Below, piece by piece: positions 26,897-36,590 of a stretch of 63,755 nt of DNA. The notes under the pieces are model-generated. The model made no database searches, was not told where the DNA came from, and saw only the letters and a list, made by a program, of their open reading frames with translations. The DNA comes from an uncultured Rubripirellula sp. (GTDB lineage Bacteria; Planctomycetota; Planctomycetia; Pirellulales; Pirellulaceae), in the NCBI GenBank assembly GCA_938075415.1, contig CALJHC010000033.1:1-63755 (forward strand), read 5' to 3'. Position 1 is the stretch's first letter. The number at the start of each line of letters is the position of its first letter. The position numbers and the translations under genes are program-made.

Positions 26897-28254
26897 GTCA
26901 GCAATTCACTCAATGGGCCCGATTGATCTTCCACTTTACCCAAAGCCATGTCAGGTTGCCCAAAAAGTTGCGTTGGGCGACCAGCAAGGTGGCAAAGGGT
27001 CGTGAGCCAATTACAGATGGTGTGTTGGTGGTTGGGACGTCCATATCGAGGATACGCAAGGTACCGACCTTTTGACTTTAACCGTCCACCAATGTTACCC
27101 ACAACAAACATCGGCCAGTCATCGCCAATCGAATGATGTCTGGCAGCGTTGTCACTGGTGTAGACGATGACCGTGTTATCCAGCATCGTCCCGTCTCCCT
27201 CGGGGACCGCTTTCAGTTTTGCAGCAAGTGAAGCGATCAGGTCGATGTGAAAGCCGCGAATCTTGTTGCGACAATCCTGAGCTGACAGCGTAGCGTAACC
27301 CGCACCATGCCCAATCGCATGAACATTATTCCCGACACCAATACCGGAATAGACGGAATCCAAACTATCGGCGTGAACCGTCACCACATTGGTCAAGCCA
27401 GTGATTAACGCCGCGGCAGCCATGTCAAAATGTGCCTCGAGATGATGGGTTGGGAATCGCGAGGTGTACTTGTCATCAAGATCAGGCGCGTTTTCCTTCA
27501 GCACTTTTTGCATCGAAACCAATTGAACCCGCCGATCTCGTAATGCTTCAAAACCGCTAAGGTAGTGACCAAGCTTCTCTTTTTCGGTGGCCGGTAATGA
27601 CTGCTGCAATTTTCGGATATCGGATGTCATGGCATCCAGCACGTTTCCGGTGCGCGTGTATTTCTTTTTCAAATCGCCGCCTTCCAAGATGCTCCCGAAT
27701 AAATTCTCGAATGCAGCCATGGGATTCTGCTGAAATGGAAGTTGCTGCCCTTTGCCTTTGGCGGAGATGGCGGGGAATGTCACATTTTGACCTCCCTCAC
27801 CCATTTTGAATCCGATGTGATTGAAAACTGACGGTCGTTCCTCTGACAGGTAACCATCAATGGTTGCGTACAATGGCGGTGCATGAGGAGATGCCTTGTA
27901 GCCACCCAACGCGCCGTAGTGAGAACTGTGACCGGTACGGGTCATTTTCCCACTGAGGCCCTGGATGATTGTCAATTGATCCTTGAAAGGGTTGAGTGCC
28001 TGCATGCTCTCGGAGAGTACTTTTCCCTCCAGAGATTCATCGACCAGTTGATCGCCTCCGTGTTCCAGCCCGACGGGATTCAGGTATTCACCCTGCAGTC
28101 CGCTGCTTTTGACAACGAAGACAAAACGCATCGGAACGTCACGCTGCTCCGCGGCTTTTAAATGCCGCTGGAACGGCGCTAACGCGACGGCGCCTGCACC
28201 CAAAGTGACACCACGGAGGATCTGGCGTCGATCATATTTGTTCATGGGAATCAC
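26893..28254 (-). CDS. Cassette C DUF1552 protein, divergent subtype
   Basis: A 453-residue DUF1552-family protein of a subtype distinct from cassettes A, B and D and close to that of cassette E. The twin-arginine-like signal is DRRQILRGVTLGAGAVALAP. Subtype landmarks are FVFVVKSSGLQGEYLNPVG, SGKMTRTGHSSHYGALGGYK, TGLTNVVTVHADSLDS, VHAIGHGAGY in the place of the HXXSHH signature, and DNTVIVYTSDNAARHH. The start is GTG at 28254, overlapping the cytochrome stop by four bases (GTGA), or ATG at 28245 five bases after the stop; either way the genes are coupled. It is followed with a second overlap by the LRR gene. Function is unknown. Confidence 0.9.
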   Translation of the reverse strand: MIPMNKYDRRQILRGVTLGAGAVALAPFQRHLKAAEQRDVPMRFVFVVKSSGLQGEYLNPVGLEHGGDQLVDESLEGKVLSESMQALNPFKDQLTIIQGLSGKMTRTGHSSHYGALGGYKASPHAPPLYATIDGYLSEERPSVFNHIGFKMGEGGQNVTFPAISAKGKGQQLPFQQNPMAAFENLFGSILEGGDLKKKYTRTGNVLDAMTSDIRKLQQSLPATEKEKLGHYLSGFEALRDRRVQLVSMQKVLKENAPDLDDKYTSRFPTHHLEAHFDMAAAALITGLTNVVTVHADSLDSVYSGIGVGNNVHAIGHGAGYATLSAQDCRNKIRGFHIDLIASLAAKLKAVPEGDGTMLDNTVIVYTSDNAARHHSIGDDWPMFVVGNIGGRLKSKGRYLAYPRYGRPNHQHTICNWLTTLCHLAGRPTQLFGQPDMALGKVEDQSGPLSELLT

Positions 28255-30734
28255 TTTCGATACAAGAAAGAATCCGAGGTCAAAAGACTAACAAGCAGTT
28301 CTTTAAAGCTTCCTTCATTTTCCACATAAGCGCGATCCATCGCAATCAGTGTCTGGGAATCGCTTAACATCTCGTTGCGTCCCATCCAATAACGAAAAAC
28401 GTGTCGCACAAAGCTTTGGCGAACCCTGTCGGATTTCGCCAGTCGTTCCATCATGACGCGAATCCCAGTGACTTCCTGATCAAGGTTATCGATACCGGTG
28501 TTTGAAATCGCACCATGGGTATCCACGGGTCGTCCCAGTTCCTCACTTCTCCAGCGTCCGACGTGGTTGTAGGCTTCAAAAGGCATCCCGAGCGGATTCA
28601 TTTTCTTGTGACATCGCCAGCATTGTTCGTCATGCACCACACGAAAACGTTCCCTGAGTGTTTCGTGTTCATTATCGGGAATCGTTGCATCGACTGTGAT
28701 TGGAATATCCATGATCACACCAGCAAGTAGTTTTTCGCGTATCCACTTACCGCGTCGAACAGGGTCATTGTCAAAGTTACCGCTATGAGCAATCAACCAG
28801 CTCGGTTGGGTGAGGATTCCGCAGCGTTGTTCCGGGTCAGCACGAAATACCAATCCATTTTGACGCACGAGCGGATCATTGCTGTTGTTCTTATCGTATG
28901 CTTTGTCAAAAGGGTCAAAATTATAGCTCTGTACATGGTGCGTTTGACGATACTTCTCTTCCCCACCAGCTCGCTGAATCTGCACTGAGTCATTCGCCCC
29001 ATTCCAGTACGTTGCGACCACTTTATCCGTGGTCAATAACTCACGTAAAACATGGCGATCTTCGATCAGGATATGACGAATGAGACTATCGGTGTCGTAT
29101 TCCAGCTTCGATGCCGTGCCTTGATCGAACTGTTGGAATCCCTCCTTCTTGGTAAATTCCTCGGTGTCTTTGAACACTTCGTGGGCTTTGTAATAGCCGA
29201 AGAATTCTCGGAAGAACTGAAGGATCCTCGGGTTGGGTGTCGTCAAGTAATCTCGGTTGTGATTGGTTGACCAATTTTTGTCCCGTGTGTCGAGTAATTG
29301 CCTTACGACACGCTCAACATCGTCACGCGTCTTGAGCTTTCCCGCTTTCATTTCGTTGGCCAGAGTACCATGGCCGGCTGCCCATGCCGGTCGGGGCGTG
29401 GTCATGGTTTTTTTAATTGGTGCTTCACTGTTTTTGGTGTAGACGTCAACTGTTTCGACTTCATCGACCCCAAAGGGTGGCTTGTTTTGAAACGCGTAAT
29501 GAATTGCGTGTGTCAATTCATGGGGGGAAAGGAAGCGACGTCCGTGAGCATCTGGTTGCCCCAGTCCGATCTCCATTCGGTAAACAAACTCTGGCGTCAA
29601 TGTTACGTAAATGAGAACTGCCTGCAGGGCCATCTTATTGCCCAGAGTCACATTCTGTTGAAAGACGTGATTCCAGTAATGCTCGTATTCCTCCGGTTTC
29701 GGAACGCGGCGCAAGAAAAGAGTGAACGCCACATCTAATGCTTCGTTGAAATCATCAACGGAAATATGACCCTCGGTTTCGGTGATTTTTTTGAAGATGA
29801 CCGGAATTCGACCACGGTACTCATTGGTCGTTGTGGTCACCCCACCAACAAACATCGCTTCATTGTTCCCCGTGCGACTGCCTTTGTTTTTGACCTGCGT
29901 TACGATGCGAACCTTTTGACCAACCGTAAGCAGTTGAGACATTGTTTCGGCGTTGACAAGCAGCGATTCGAGTGACGACTGATCGGCAAGGATTGATGCA
30001 TAATCCGTGAATCCCGAGGCATGATGAACGAACTCAAAAAATGGATTAGCGTATTTACGATCCGCAAAGTAGCGAGTCGCCATCAACTTGCCCTTGTGAG
30101 GACCTCGTTGAATCATGTGATTGCCAGTTCCGCCAATCTTCACGCTATACCGTGGAGCTCGTCCATAAGCGTTTCCCCAGATCGCATCATAAATGATCGG
30201 CCTCTGTCGCCATAAACGAGCGGGGGTGTAAGGCAATTCTGCGACACTGCCGTCAAAAAGTGATTCGTGATTAATGTAATTGCCAAATTGTGGCAGCAAC
30301 ATTTTTTGATCCATGCCCAGACCGAGGCCGTAGCGGGCCAATTCATTCTCAAGGCTGTTGAGGAATGCAGTTCGTTGAGCAGATTCTGGCGCCGAGCTTC
30401 CTTCGGGTGGCATGTCGCCAAATTGAACTTGGGTCAAAATTCGATCCCATGTCTCCGCGGTTTCTGCGTCCGAGTAATCAAACCCGAGATCGTCAAATCG
30501 AAGACTTGCTTCTTGTGTTTCGGGACCGTGGCAATCAACGCAGAATTGCCTCAGGAACGCTTGTGTCGCAGACGAGGTATCGGCGGCAGCAGTTAACAAT
30601 TCATCGCTGCCTGATTGCTGGTCAGCGCGCAACGTGACTGCATCAATCAATCCGCAAGATAAGATCAGGCCAAAACAAAGACGCAATAACCAGCTGATGT
30701 CACCATCAGTATTCACTGCCCACTCTTTGATCAT
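28251..30734 (-). CDS. Cassette C cytochrome, divergent DUF1588-type subtype
   Basis: An 827-residue exported protein with hydrophobic signal (about 14-34, WLLRLCFGLILSCGLIDAV). CVDCH at 65-69 opens a PSCyt1-like domain, and CWRCH at 705-709 lies in a DUF1588-type domain followed by a DUF1585-like end (FRYWMGRNEMLSD). Between them the canonical DUF1592 block (FLWSSxPDDEL) is not recognisable; instead there is a long region with HELTHAIHYAFQNKPPFG. The segment before the second haem reads WLIAHSGNFDNDPVRRGKW and then PITVDATIPD, which is nearly the same in the cassette E protein but unlike the proline-rich segment of A, B and D. It is first in the C operon and divergent from the esterase at 31300. 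Redox role is likely; reaction unknown. Confidence 0.9.
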   Translation of the reverse strand: MIKEWAVNTDGDISWLLRLCFGLILSCGLIDAVTLRADQQSGSDELLTAAADTSSATQAFLRQFCVDCHGPETQEASLRFDDLGFDYSDAETAETWDRILTQVQFGDMPPEGSSAPESAQRTAFLNSLENELARYGLGLGMDQKMLLPQFGNYINHESLFDGSVAELPYTPARLWRQRPIIYDAIWGNAYGRAPRYSVKIGGTGNHMIQRGPHKGKLMATRYFADRKYANPFFEFVHHASGFTDYASILADQSSLESLLVNAETMSQLLTVGQKVRIVTQVKNKGSRTGNNEAMFVGGVTTTTNEYRGRIPVIFKKITETEGHISVDDFNEALDVAFTLFLRRVPKPEEYEHYWNHVFQQNVTLGNKMALQAVLIYVTLTPEFVYRMEIGLGQPDAHGRRFLSPHELTHAIHYAFQNKPPFGVDEVETVDVYTKNSEAPIKKTMTTPRPAWAAGHGTLANEMKAGKLKTRDDVERVVRQLLDTRDKNWSTNHNRDYLTTPNPRILQFFREFFGYYKAHEVFKDTEEFTKKEGFQQFDQGTASKLEYDTDSLIRHILIEDRHVLRELLTTDKVVATYWNGANDSVQIQRAGGEEKYRQTHHVQSYNFDPFDKAYDKNNSNDPLVRQNGLVFRADPEQRCGILTQPSWLIAHSGNFDNDPVRRGKWIREKLLAGVIMDIPITVDATIPDNEHETLRERFRVVHDEQCWRCHKKMNPLGMPFEAYNHVGRWRSEELGRPVDTHGAISNTGIDNLDQEVTGIRVMMERLAKSDRVRQSFVRHVFRYWMGRNEMLSDSQTLIAMDRAYVENEGSFKELLVSLLTSDSFLYRK

Positions 30735-31299
30735 GAATCGTTCCTAGTCCAAAATACCGTTGGATGCAAAAAGTGGGCGAATTGCATCTCATTGCTCATT
30801 GCATCGTGATGTTCCTCCGCCTTTTTCAACACATTCTATCTTGATCTTGTCAAGAAAGGAGGGCGAATGACTTTTGATCGGGAAATCATCCACCATTTGA
30901 ACCACCTAACCTCCACGATTGATCAACCTTTGGGGGTTATTTCGGGTTGATTGATGATTATTGTCAAATTGATCACGCTCTCGTTGTTAAAGAAGGCGAC
31001 TTGCGATCGGCTGGCAGTGTGATTTGCACGATGATTTTTGCTGCATCCGTGGTTGCAAGTCTTGGGGAATTGCGAAATCCTCTCGGCTCTTTGTCGACTT
31101 AATCCTAGCTGCCTCGCAAATTCCCATCAACTTCGCACCATCATCCCGGGAATTGAAAACGCCCAACTGAGGTTTTCGATCGAGAGTCGCCTCGTCATCG
31201 CACGGCCCAGTTGGATTTGGTAAAACGAGCCCCCAGCCTCAGGTCGATCAGTAAGAAAACCGACGTTGGCTCCACAACCCTACCAATGAATGAAGCAAG
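30735..31299. promoter_or_regulatory. Divergent intergenic region between cassette C and the GQSNM esterase
   Basis: About 565 bp between divergent starts; promoters of the three-gene cassette C and of the esterase must lie here. I note an imperfect inverted pair around 30918-30950 (atcaacc ... ggttgat) but would not assign a function. No convincing gene is present. Confidence 0.45.
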
Positions 31300-32586
31300 A
31301 TGAACACATCGCGATTGATGGTTGCTTTGACACTCCTCTCGATGACTGCAGGATTTGTTCCGACCGGTGATGCGGCTGAGAGCAAGCCGTTAAAGGTCTA
31401 CATCCTTGCGGGGCAGTCGAACATGCAAGGTCATGCGAAAATCGAGACCATCGACTACCTCGGTGATGATCCGGCAACTGCACCTCTACTAAAAGAGATG
31501 CGAGATGATGATGGTAACTTCACCGTTTCGGATGATGTGTGGATCTCGTACTTGACCGGATCGAAAGAGGGGAATGGTGAAGTGGCTGGCAAGCTGACAA
31601 CCGGTTTTGGTGCGAGAAGAAATCCCGGGGAAAGTGACGGTAAAATTGGTCCGGAGTTTACGTTCGGCCTCACCGTTGACAAGGGTTACGACGGTCCCAT
31701 TCTGCTCATCAAAACGGCTTGGGGTGGAAAGTCACTTCACACCGATTTTCGCCCGCCCAGCTCGGGGCCGTATGAATTCAATCAGGCTCATTTGGAAACA
31801 CTTGAAAAACGCGGGAAGGATCTCAGGCAGGTTCAATCTGAGAAGAAATTGGCAACCGGTCACTATTATCGACTGATGATCCAGCACATTCAAAAAGTGT
31901 TGTCCGACCCACAGCAGGTGGTTCCAGCCTATGACGCTTCGGTCGGTTATGAACTTGCAGGGTTTGTTTGGTTCCAAGGATGGAACGATAAAGTTGACCG
32001 GAATACCTATCCGCGGCGTACGGAACCCGGTGGATACGATTTGTACTCGCAATTGATGGCGAATTTTATACGTGATGTTCGAAATGATCTAAGTGCGCCG
32101 CAGATGCCATTTGTGATTGGAGTGATGGGTGTTGGTGGATTGCGCGACCAGCCTGAGTATTTTCGAGATGCAATGGCTGCGCCTTCTCTCCTTCCAGAAT
32201 TCAAGCAGAATGTCACCGCTGTACCAACCGCTCCTTACTGGGACCAGCCGTTATCTGATTTGTCTGATGAAATCGGTGCAGTGAATAAAACAGCGTACTA
32301 CTTGAAAAAGAATGAACCGAAGAATGTCATTAAAGATCCGATCGCCGCGGAGATCTTGAAAAAGTACCTTGATGGCGACAAGGTGATGCCCAATAAACGG
32401 ATCAATGAATTTGTTAAGGAGTACCGGTCCGTTCGCATTGGAGCGTCAAAAGAAGAGATGTGGAAACGCGGTGCGTCTAATGCTGGGTATCACTATCTGG
32501 GTTGTGCCAAAACCTTTGCCCTGATCGGTCAAGCTTTTGGTGAAGCATGCTTGGAAATTGAAAAACGACAAGCTTCAACTAGATAA
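31300..32586 (+). CDS. Exported SGNH-type carbohydrate esterase (sialate O-acetylesterase-like)
   Basis: A 428-residue protein. Signal peptide is about residues 1-26. The SASA-type nucleophile motif GQSNMQG lies at 38-44 (Ser40). LIKTAWGGKSL and FVWFQGWNDK are conserved substrate-side segments, and GYHYLGCAK near the C-terminus supplies the catalytic His. This family removes acetyl groups from sialic acids or plant and algal glycans. Two insertions relative to compact family members (about 75-100 and 300-380) fit the longer planctomycete versions. It is a single gene, divergent from cassette C and convergent with the HAD phosphatase. It is distinct from the two-module enzyme at 45014-47905. 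Confidence 0.9.
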   Translation: MNTSRLMVALTLLSMTAGFVPTGDAAESKPLKVYILAGQSNMQGHAKIETIDYLGDDPATAPLLKEMRDDDGNFTVSDDVWISYLTGSKEGNGEVAGKLTTGFGARRNPGESDGKIGPEFTFGLTVDKGYDGPILLIKTAWGGKSLHTDFRPPSSGPYEFNQAHLETLEKRGKDLRQVQSEKKLATGHYYRLMIQHIQKVLSDPQQVVPAYDASVGYELAGFVWFQGWNDKVDRNTYPRRTEPGGYDLYSQLMANFIRDVRNDLSAPQMPFVIGVMGVGGLRDQPEYFRDAMAAPSLLPEFKQNVTAVPTAPYWDQPLSDLSDEIGAVNKTAYYLKKNEPKNVIKDPIAAEILKKYLDGDKVMPNKRINEFVKEYRSVRIGASKEEMWKRGASNAGYHYLGCAKTFALIGQAFGEACLEIEKRQASTR

Positions 32587-33093
32587 GTTGAGTGAGTCGG
32601 TAAGCTATCTGTCCTCACGCTTTTTATCGGTGTCGGCAAAGCCAGCATTGGCATCAAATTTTCAGAAACTAACACCCGATTGTGGGCAGGATGCCCTCGG
32701 TGTCGATTAGGCCTGTGATGTGAAAGGTATTGAGTAGCGGCGAGTGATCTTGCCGCGTTGGTGACAGGTTCTGCCCGCTGGTGGTCGTCTCGGTGGCGGA
32801 ATTGAAGAAGCGGTTTCACGAGATGTCTTTTCGATTTAGGTATCACGAAACGAATAACGGCACTCTTTCCATGGAGGTGTCGCCTGTTCAGGGGCAGCTT
32901 GTTCATTGTGTTATGCCAGCTCTTTTTATCTGGAACGTCTTGTCGCCTCACTGACTGGACCGGCTGTGTTGGTGTGTCATCTTCGTCTCTCGGTGGTGCT
33001 TGCGATGTCCGACCCCATGGATCATCTTCTGGTCGTATTGAACGACGAACGCCAACGATTCTTAACGAGTGACGCGAACGATTTCCCGCACCG
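32587..33093. other. Convergent intergenic stretch, no firm gene
   Basis: About 507 bp between the esterase (+) and HAD phosphatase (-) stops. A 140-codon minus-strand frame overlaps the 3' end of the esterase gene and has an implausible composition rich in Arg and His, so I do not call it. A stretch rich in T at 32622-32628 follows a weak inverted pair (gtgag ... ctcac) and might end the esterase transcript. Confidence 0.4.
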
Positions 33094-33921
33094 CTAAGCC
33101 GAGAGCGTAACGGTGTCGTCCATGCGGTCTCCCCATGGAATCACCGCCTCCAGGTTTGGGTCGTGCTGATTCAGCTCGGCAATCGATTCCAGGATGAGAT
33201 CGGGATGGTAGGAGTAGGCTCCAATTCCAGCCTTACTGGTGGACCCACTGAGAACCAGAATCGTTCGGTACCCCATCTGCACTCCACCCAAAATATCCGT
33301 CTCCATCGTGTCTCCAATCATCACCGTCTGTGACGTCGCCAGACCGAGTTCTTTTCTCGCTGCCCGCATCATGATTGGGCTAGGTTTTCCGCAGTTCATC
33401 GCCTGACAGCCGGTGGCTGTCTCAAGGTAAGCAACCGTTGCGCCGGCACCCGGACGCGTACCATTCTTGGTTGGGCAGTTTGGATCTAAGTTAGTGGCAA
33501 TCAGTTTCGATCCGTTAAGGATCATCTGAACCGCTGTTTCCAGCATTTCCAGATTGACCGTCCTCCCCTCGCCGACCACCACGTAATCTGGATCGTGCTC
33601 GACCACCGAATAGCCATTTTCGTGCAACGCCATTAATAACCCGCCCTCGCCAATGACATAGGCAGTTCCGTTGGGACGCTGTGTCGCCAGGAATCTTGCA
33701 GTGGACATCGCGCAAGTGAACAGATGACGTTCCGAAACATTGATACCCAGTCGCGCGAGTTTGGTCGCCACATCGCGTTGGGTTCGCTGACTGTTGTTGG
33801 TGAGGAACAAAAAAGGTATCCCCTCATGGACCAAGCGATTAATGAATCGGTCTGCCCCTGGGATGAGCTCGCCACCACGATAAATCACGCCGTCCATATC
33901 AATCAAAAAGCCACGTTCCAT
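33094..33921 (-). CDS. HAD-superfamily IIA phosphatase (NagD-like)
   Basis: A 275-residue cytoplasmic enzyme with no signal peptide. Motif I is FLIDMDGVIYRG (Asp8 nucleophile, Asp10), motif II is FLFLTNNSQRT, the C2 cap lies about 80-200 (including ATNLDPNCPTKNG), motif III Lys lies in GKPSPIM, and motif IV is IGDTMETDILGG. Length and motif spacing match the NagD/4-nitrophenylphosphatase-like subfamily, which dephosphorylates small sugar phosphates and nucleotides. The gene is transcribed on the minus strand, about 690 bp downstream of the HEAT gene across a repeat-containing gap, so it likely has its own promoter. The physiological substrate is not predictable; UMP, glycerol or sugar phosphates are possible. 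Confidence 0.92.
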   Translation of the reverse strand: MERGFLIDMDGVIYRGGELIPGADRFINRLVHEGIPFLFLTNNSQRTQRDVATKLARLGINVSERHLFTCAMSTARFLATQRPNGTAYVIGEGGLLMALHENGYSVVEHDPDYVVVGEGRTVNLEMLETAVQMILNGSKLIATNLDPNCPTKNGTRPGAGATVAYLETATGCQAMNCGKPSPIMMRAARKELGLATSQTVMIGDTMETDILGGVQMGYRTILVLSGSTSKAGIGAYSYHPDLILESIAELNQHDPNLEAVIPWGDRMDDTVTLSA

Positions 33922-34094
33922 TGCCTCACTCCCTCTGCCTATTAAAGATTGTTGTCACGTCAACCAGAATTTGTCTCATCTTGCTGTGTGGGCAAATTCC
34001 GTGCCCTTACTCAATCAATCTTTTACATCCGCTAGGATCGATCATTGGTGTCGATTCTGACCATGGTCTCTGTGACGCGCGCTCACTAGGCCCC

Positions 34095-34189
34095 GATGCA
34101 TTGCTGGTGAGCAGATGCATTGCTGGTGAGCAGATGCAATGCTGGCGATCAGATGCAATGCTGGCGATCAGATGCATTGCTGGTGAGCG
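34095..34189. repeat. 19-bp tandem repeat, five copies
   Basis: Five contiguous 19-bp units starting at 34095, 34114, 34133, 34152 and 34171. Two variants occur in the order 1,1,2,2,1: gatgcattgctggtgagca and gatgcaatgctggcgatca (the last copy ends in g). The block is intergenic upstream of the HAD gene. The variant order suggests stepwise duplication and could vary between strains. Confidence 0.92.
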
Positions 34190-34540
34190 GCACGATGTTT
34201 GGGCTGGGGTGAAGCAAGCATTGCGTCTTTGCTGCTGTCTTGCAGCAAAATGACGGACTTCGGTTCGCCTTGAAGCAGTTTTTTTCGGTGATTGGTTAAG
34301 CCTTCACCTTGTCCTCTGGGTAAGCCACATTCAATGCTGGGGGGGGTGGGAGATTTTCTATTGATGTAATCGCTCACGCAGGCACTGGTGGGGGAGCTTC
34401 ATATCACTCAATCTCGGAGGCCGACGCTCATGAGCAATTGCTTTTGGTGCAACGACCACCGCGTTTCATGTCGTTAGTTTTGCGATAGATCACTACAGAG
34501 TCCCAGCGCGGTCCATGGATGATCCCGGCGTGGGTTCGCA

Positions 34541-34575
34541 AGCAAAAAGCGAGCGTCGGGCTAGACCTTTTTGCT
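34541..34575 (-). terminator. Possible terminator after the HEAT-repeat gene
   Basis: A perfect 9-bp inverted pair (agcaaaaag at 34541-34549 and cttttt plus gct at 34567-34575) with a 17-base GC-rich loop lies 34 bp past the HEAT gene stop. On the minus strand the T-run falls inside the distal stem arm instead of after it, so termination strength is doubtful. Confidence 0.35.
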
Positions 34576-34608
34576 TTACTCATTCGCTGTCGAGTGGGTA
34601 TCGTCGAC

Positions 34609-36453
34609 CTATTTGCCTAGCTTTTGCTGAATGAATTGAGCGGCGGCCTCCGCCTCTTTGCTCAGTTGTGGAATCTGCTTGGCTTTGATTGTCAGATTCA
34701 AACCGTCTTGGCTTGGATGGATTTTCAGTACATCCAGCACCAATTGTTGCTCAGCGGTACGACTCGATGCATCGATTGCTTTCCGGCACATCTCGACTCT
34801 CTCTTGCTCGGGCATCGGGAACTTGCGCGCAATCCCAATGTAACCGCGAAGTGCTCGGATCTGATATTTCTCGGCAGGTGCCGTCGTGGCGAGGTCAAGC
34901 AGGACAGGTGCCGCGTCAACACTGTTCCACTTGCCAAGTAGTCGGCTGCTGATGTCCTGATGCTCGGGGTCGTTGCTTTTCGCAGCGGCAGCAAGCGTCT
35001 TCAGGGCGTTGTTGCCTCCCACGGCTCCGACAATTTCCAGAAGGGTGCTCTTGGTCCCTGAAGATGCTCGGTTCATGGTGGATGCAAGCACCGCCGTGCA
35101 GGCTTCGCGGTCAGGCATTCGAATACTCGCCACCATCAAAGCTTGCTCAGCTTTTTCCGCATCTTGAGAAGTTTTGGGACGGACAACTTGGGCGATCAAG
35201 ACCGGTAATTTATCAAGGTTGATGGTTTCGCCCAGTGCATAGAAGGCGGCACTTCGTACTTCGGAATCAGAATCATCCAGCGCTTGGATGACTTCGTTCA
35301 CCGCATCGATTCGGCGTTTACCAATCAATCTGAGAAGCAACGCATAACGTTCGCCCTTCAATCCAGGTAGCATCGCCACGATTTGTGTGTTGACGTTTGC
35401 ACCGGGCAACGCAGCCAGCGTTTGCCTGGCGGCATTTGCTAATTCGGTGTCATCTCCATCTGCGGTCTTGAGTAATACAGAAATGCACGAGGGGTCACCG
35501 ACGCGTTGCAGGGCATTGATGGCCGACATTCGTACTTGCGGGTCACCTTGGTCAGCAGCCTTCAATACGGCAGCAAGCATCACGGTTTCGGGACGATCGG
35601 CCATTGCTTGGATCATCAGTGCGGCCCGCGGCGGTGTCGAATTGGGTAATTCCGCAGCCAAGGCCTCGTCCACCGCACTGCCGGGAAATTCCCGTGCAGT
35701 TCCCAACGCCAATTGAAACATTTTTTTATCAGGCGATCGAAACGTTTCCAACAGCAAGGGAATACCTTCCTCGTTACGAGCGAGGATTGCCCCGCGGGTT
35801 GCTTCAATGATTCGCTGCTTGGGGAGATCCGCTCCGCGAATTTCGTCGTAGATCTTGGTGGCGGCTTGTGGTTCCCCCGCCGCATGCAGGCGTTCGGCGC
35901 AAAGGAGATAACCCTCAGCGACTGCTGAACGTACGTTTGCCGAGGCGGCAGTGAAAGCTTGACGCAGCGATTTGGTGGCGTTCGCGTTTCCAATTCTTCC
36001 CAAGGCAACGGCAGCTGCAGCCGCGACTTCAGGGTTCTTGTCTTGCAAGTGTTGGGTCAACGCATCGACTGCTTCTGGATCTTGACGAACACCGATGGAA
36101 TTGATGATTCCGACCAAAAGTATCCCATCAATCGAATTCGCCGCTTCGCGTAATGTTTGGTCCACTTGGGGACCAGGAATCGCTTCCAGAGCAATTCTGG
36201 CCCAAGACGATAGCTGCGGATCCGGTAGTAACTTTGCCAGATCAGGAAGTGCCTCGACGGATCCATCGATTGCAAGTTTCTTGCAGGCTAGGGCTTTCTC
36301 AGCTGGTGAGGCATCCGATCGCAGAACCGCGATCGCCGCCTTTTCCTTTTCAGGTGAGGTTGATTGATTTTCAGCCCAAGTGGAGACGAGTGAAAACGCA
36401 CACCAAAAGATTAGTGTGAGGACAAAACGGCAGGTGGATTGAGTTGTATGCAT
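34609..36453 (-). CDS. Secreted HEAT-repeat protein
   Basis: A 614-residue protein with signal peptide (about 1-28, ending LVSTWAEN). The remainder is a chain of HEAT/PBS-lyase-type helical repeats, for example EVAAAAAVALGRIGNANATK, PQVRMSAINALQRVGDPSCI and SEVRSAAFYALGETINLDKL. Such solenoids bind proteins; no catalytic motif is present. In Planctomycetes these proteins are often found with, or fused to, membrane-bound dehydrogenase-like or cytochrome proteins. Here it follows the first Gfo/Idh gene by 137 bp on the same strand, so the two probably form one transcript. A scaffold or adaptor role for exported enzymes is inference. Confidence 0.88.
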   Translation of the reverse strand: MHTTQSTCRFVLTLIFWCAFSLVSTWAENQSTSPEKEKAAIAVLRSDASPAEKALACKKLAIDGSVEALPDLAKLLPDPQLSSWARIALEAIPGPQVDQTLREAANSIDGILLVGIINSIGVRQDPEAVDALTQHLQDKNPEVAAAAAVALGRIGNANATKSLRQAFTAASANVRSAVAEGYLLCAERLHAAGEPQAATKIYDEIRGADLPKQRIIEATRGAILARNEEGIPLLLETFRSPDKKMFQLALGTAREFPGSAVDEALAAELPNSTPPRAALMIQAMADRPETVMLAAVLKAADQGDPQVRMSAINALQRVGDPSCISVLLKTADGDDTELANAARQTLAALPGANVNTQIVAMLPGLKGERYALLLRLIGKRRIDAVNEVIQALDDSDSEVRSAAFYALGETINLDKLPVLIAQVVRPKTSQDAEKAEQALMVASIRMPDREACTAVLASTMNRASSGTKSTLLEIVGAVGGNNALKTLAAAAKSNDPEHQDISSRLLGKWNSVDAAPVLLDLATTAPAEKYQIRALRGYIGIARKFPMPEQERVEMCRKAIDASSRTAEQQLVLDVLKIHPSQDGLNLTIKAKQIPQLSKEAEAAAQFIQQKLGK

Positions 36454-36590
36454 TGGTAGGGTCCGGGATTTCAGTGACTCTCTCGACGAGAGATGGCTGG
36501 TGCTTGACTTGCCCCATTGGTTGCAGGCGAAAACGGAACATTCGTGATTGGAAACGTCTTGTCTTTAATCAAGATCGCCCCAAAGCAGCC

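Larger units (their letters stand above)
33922..34608. other. Gene-free stretch with a 19-bp minisatellite
   Basis: About 690 bp between the HAD gene start and the HEAT gene stop. It contains five copies of a 19-bp repeat (34095-34189), a perfect 8-bp hairpin (tttgctgc at 34228-34235, gcagcaaa at 34242-34249) without a T-tract, and a 9-bp inverted pair close to the HEAT stop (34541-34575). No open frame looks real. Confidence 0.55.

Noticed and set aside
32529..32951. 140-codon minus-strand frame
   Set aside because: It runs into the 3' end of the real esterase gene on the other strand and has a composition very rich in Arg, His and Pro that is unlike neighbouring proteins.
34095..34189. CRISPR-like array
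   Set aside because: Units are contiguous 19-mers with no spacers, so this is a tandem repeat and not a CRISPR array.
34228..34249. Terminator from the perfect hairpin tttgctgc/gcagcaaa
   Set aside because: Neither strand has a T-run after the stem and no gene ends next to it.
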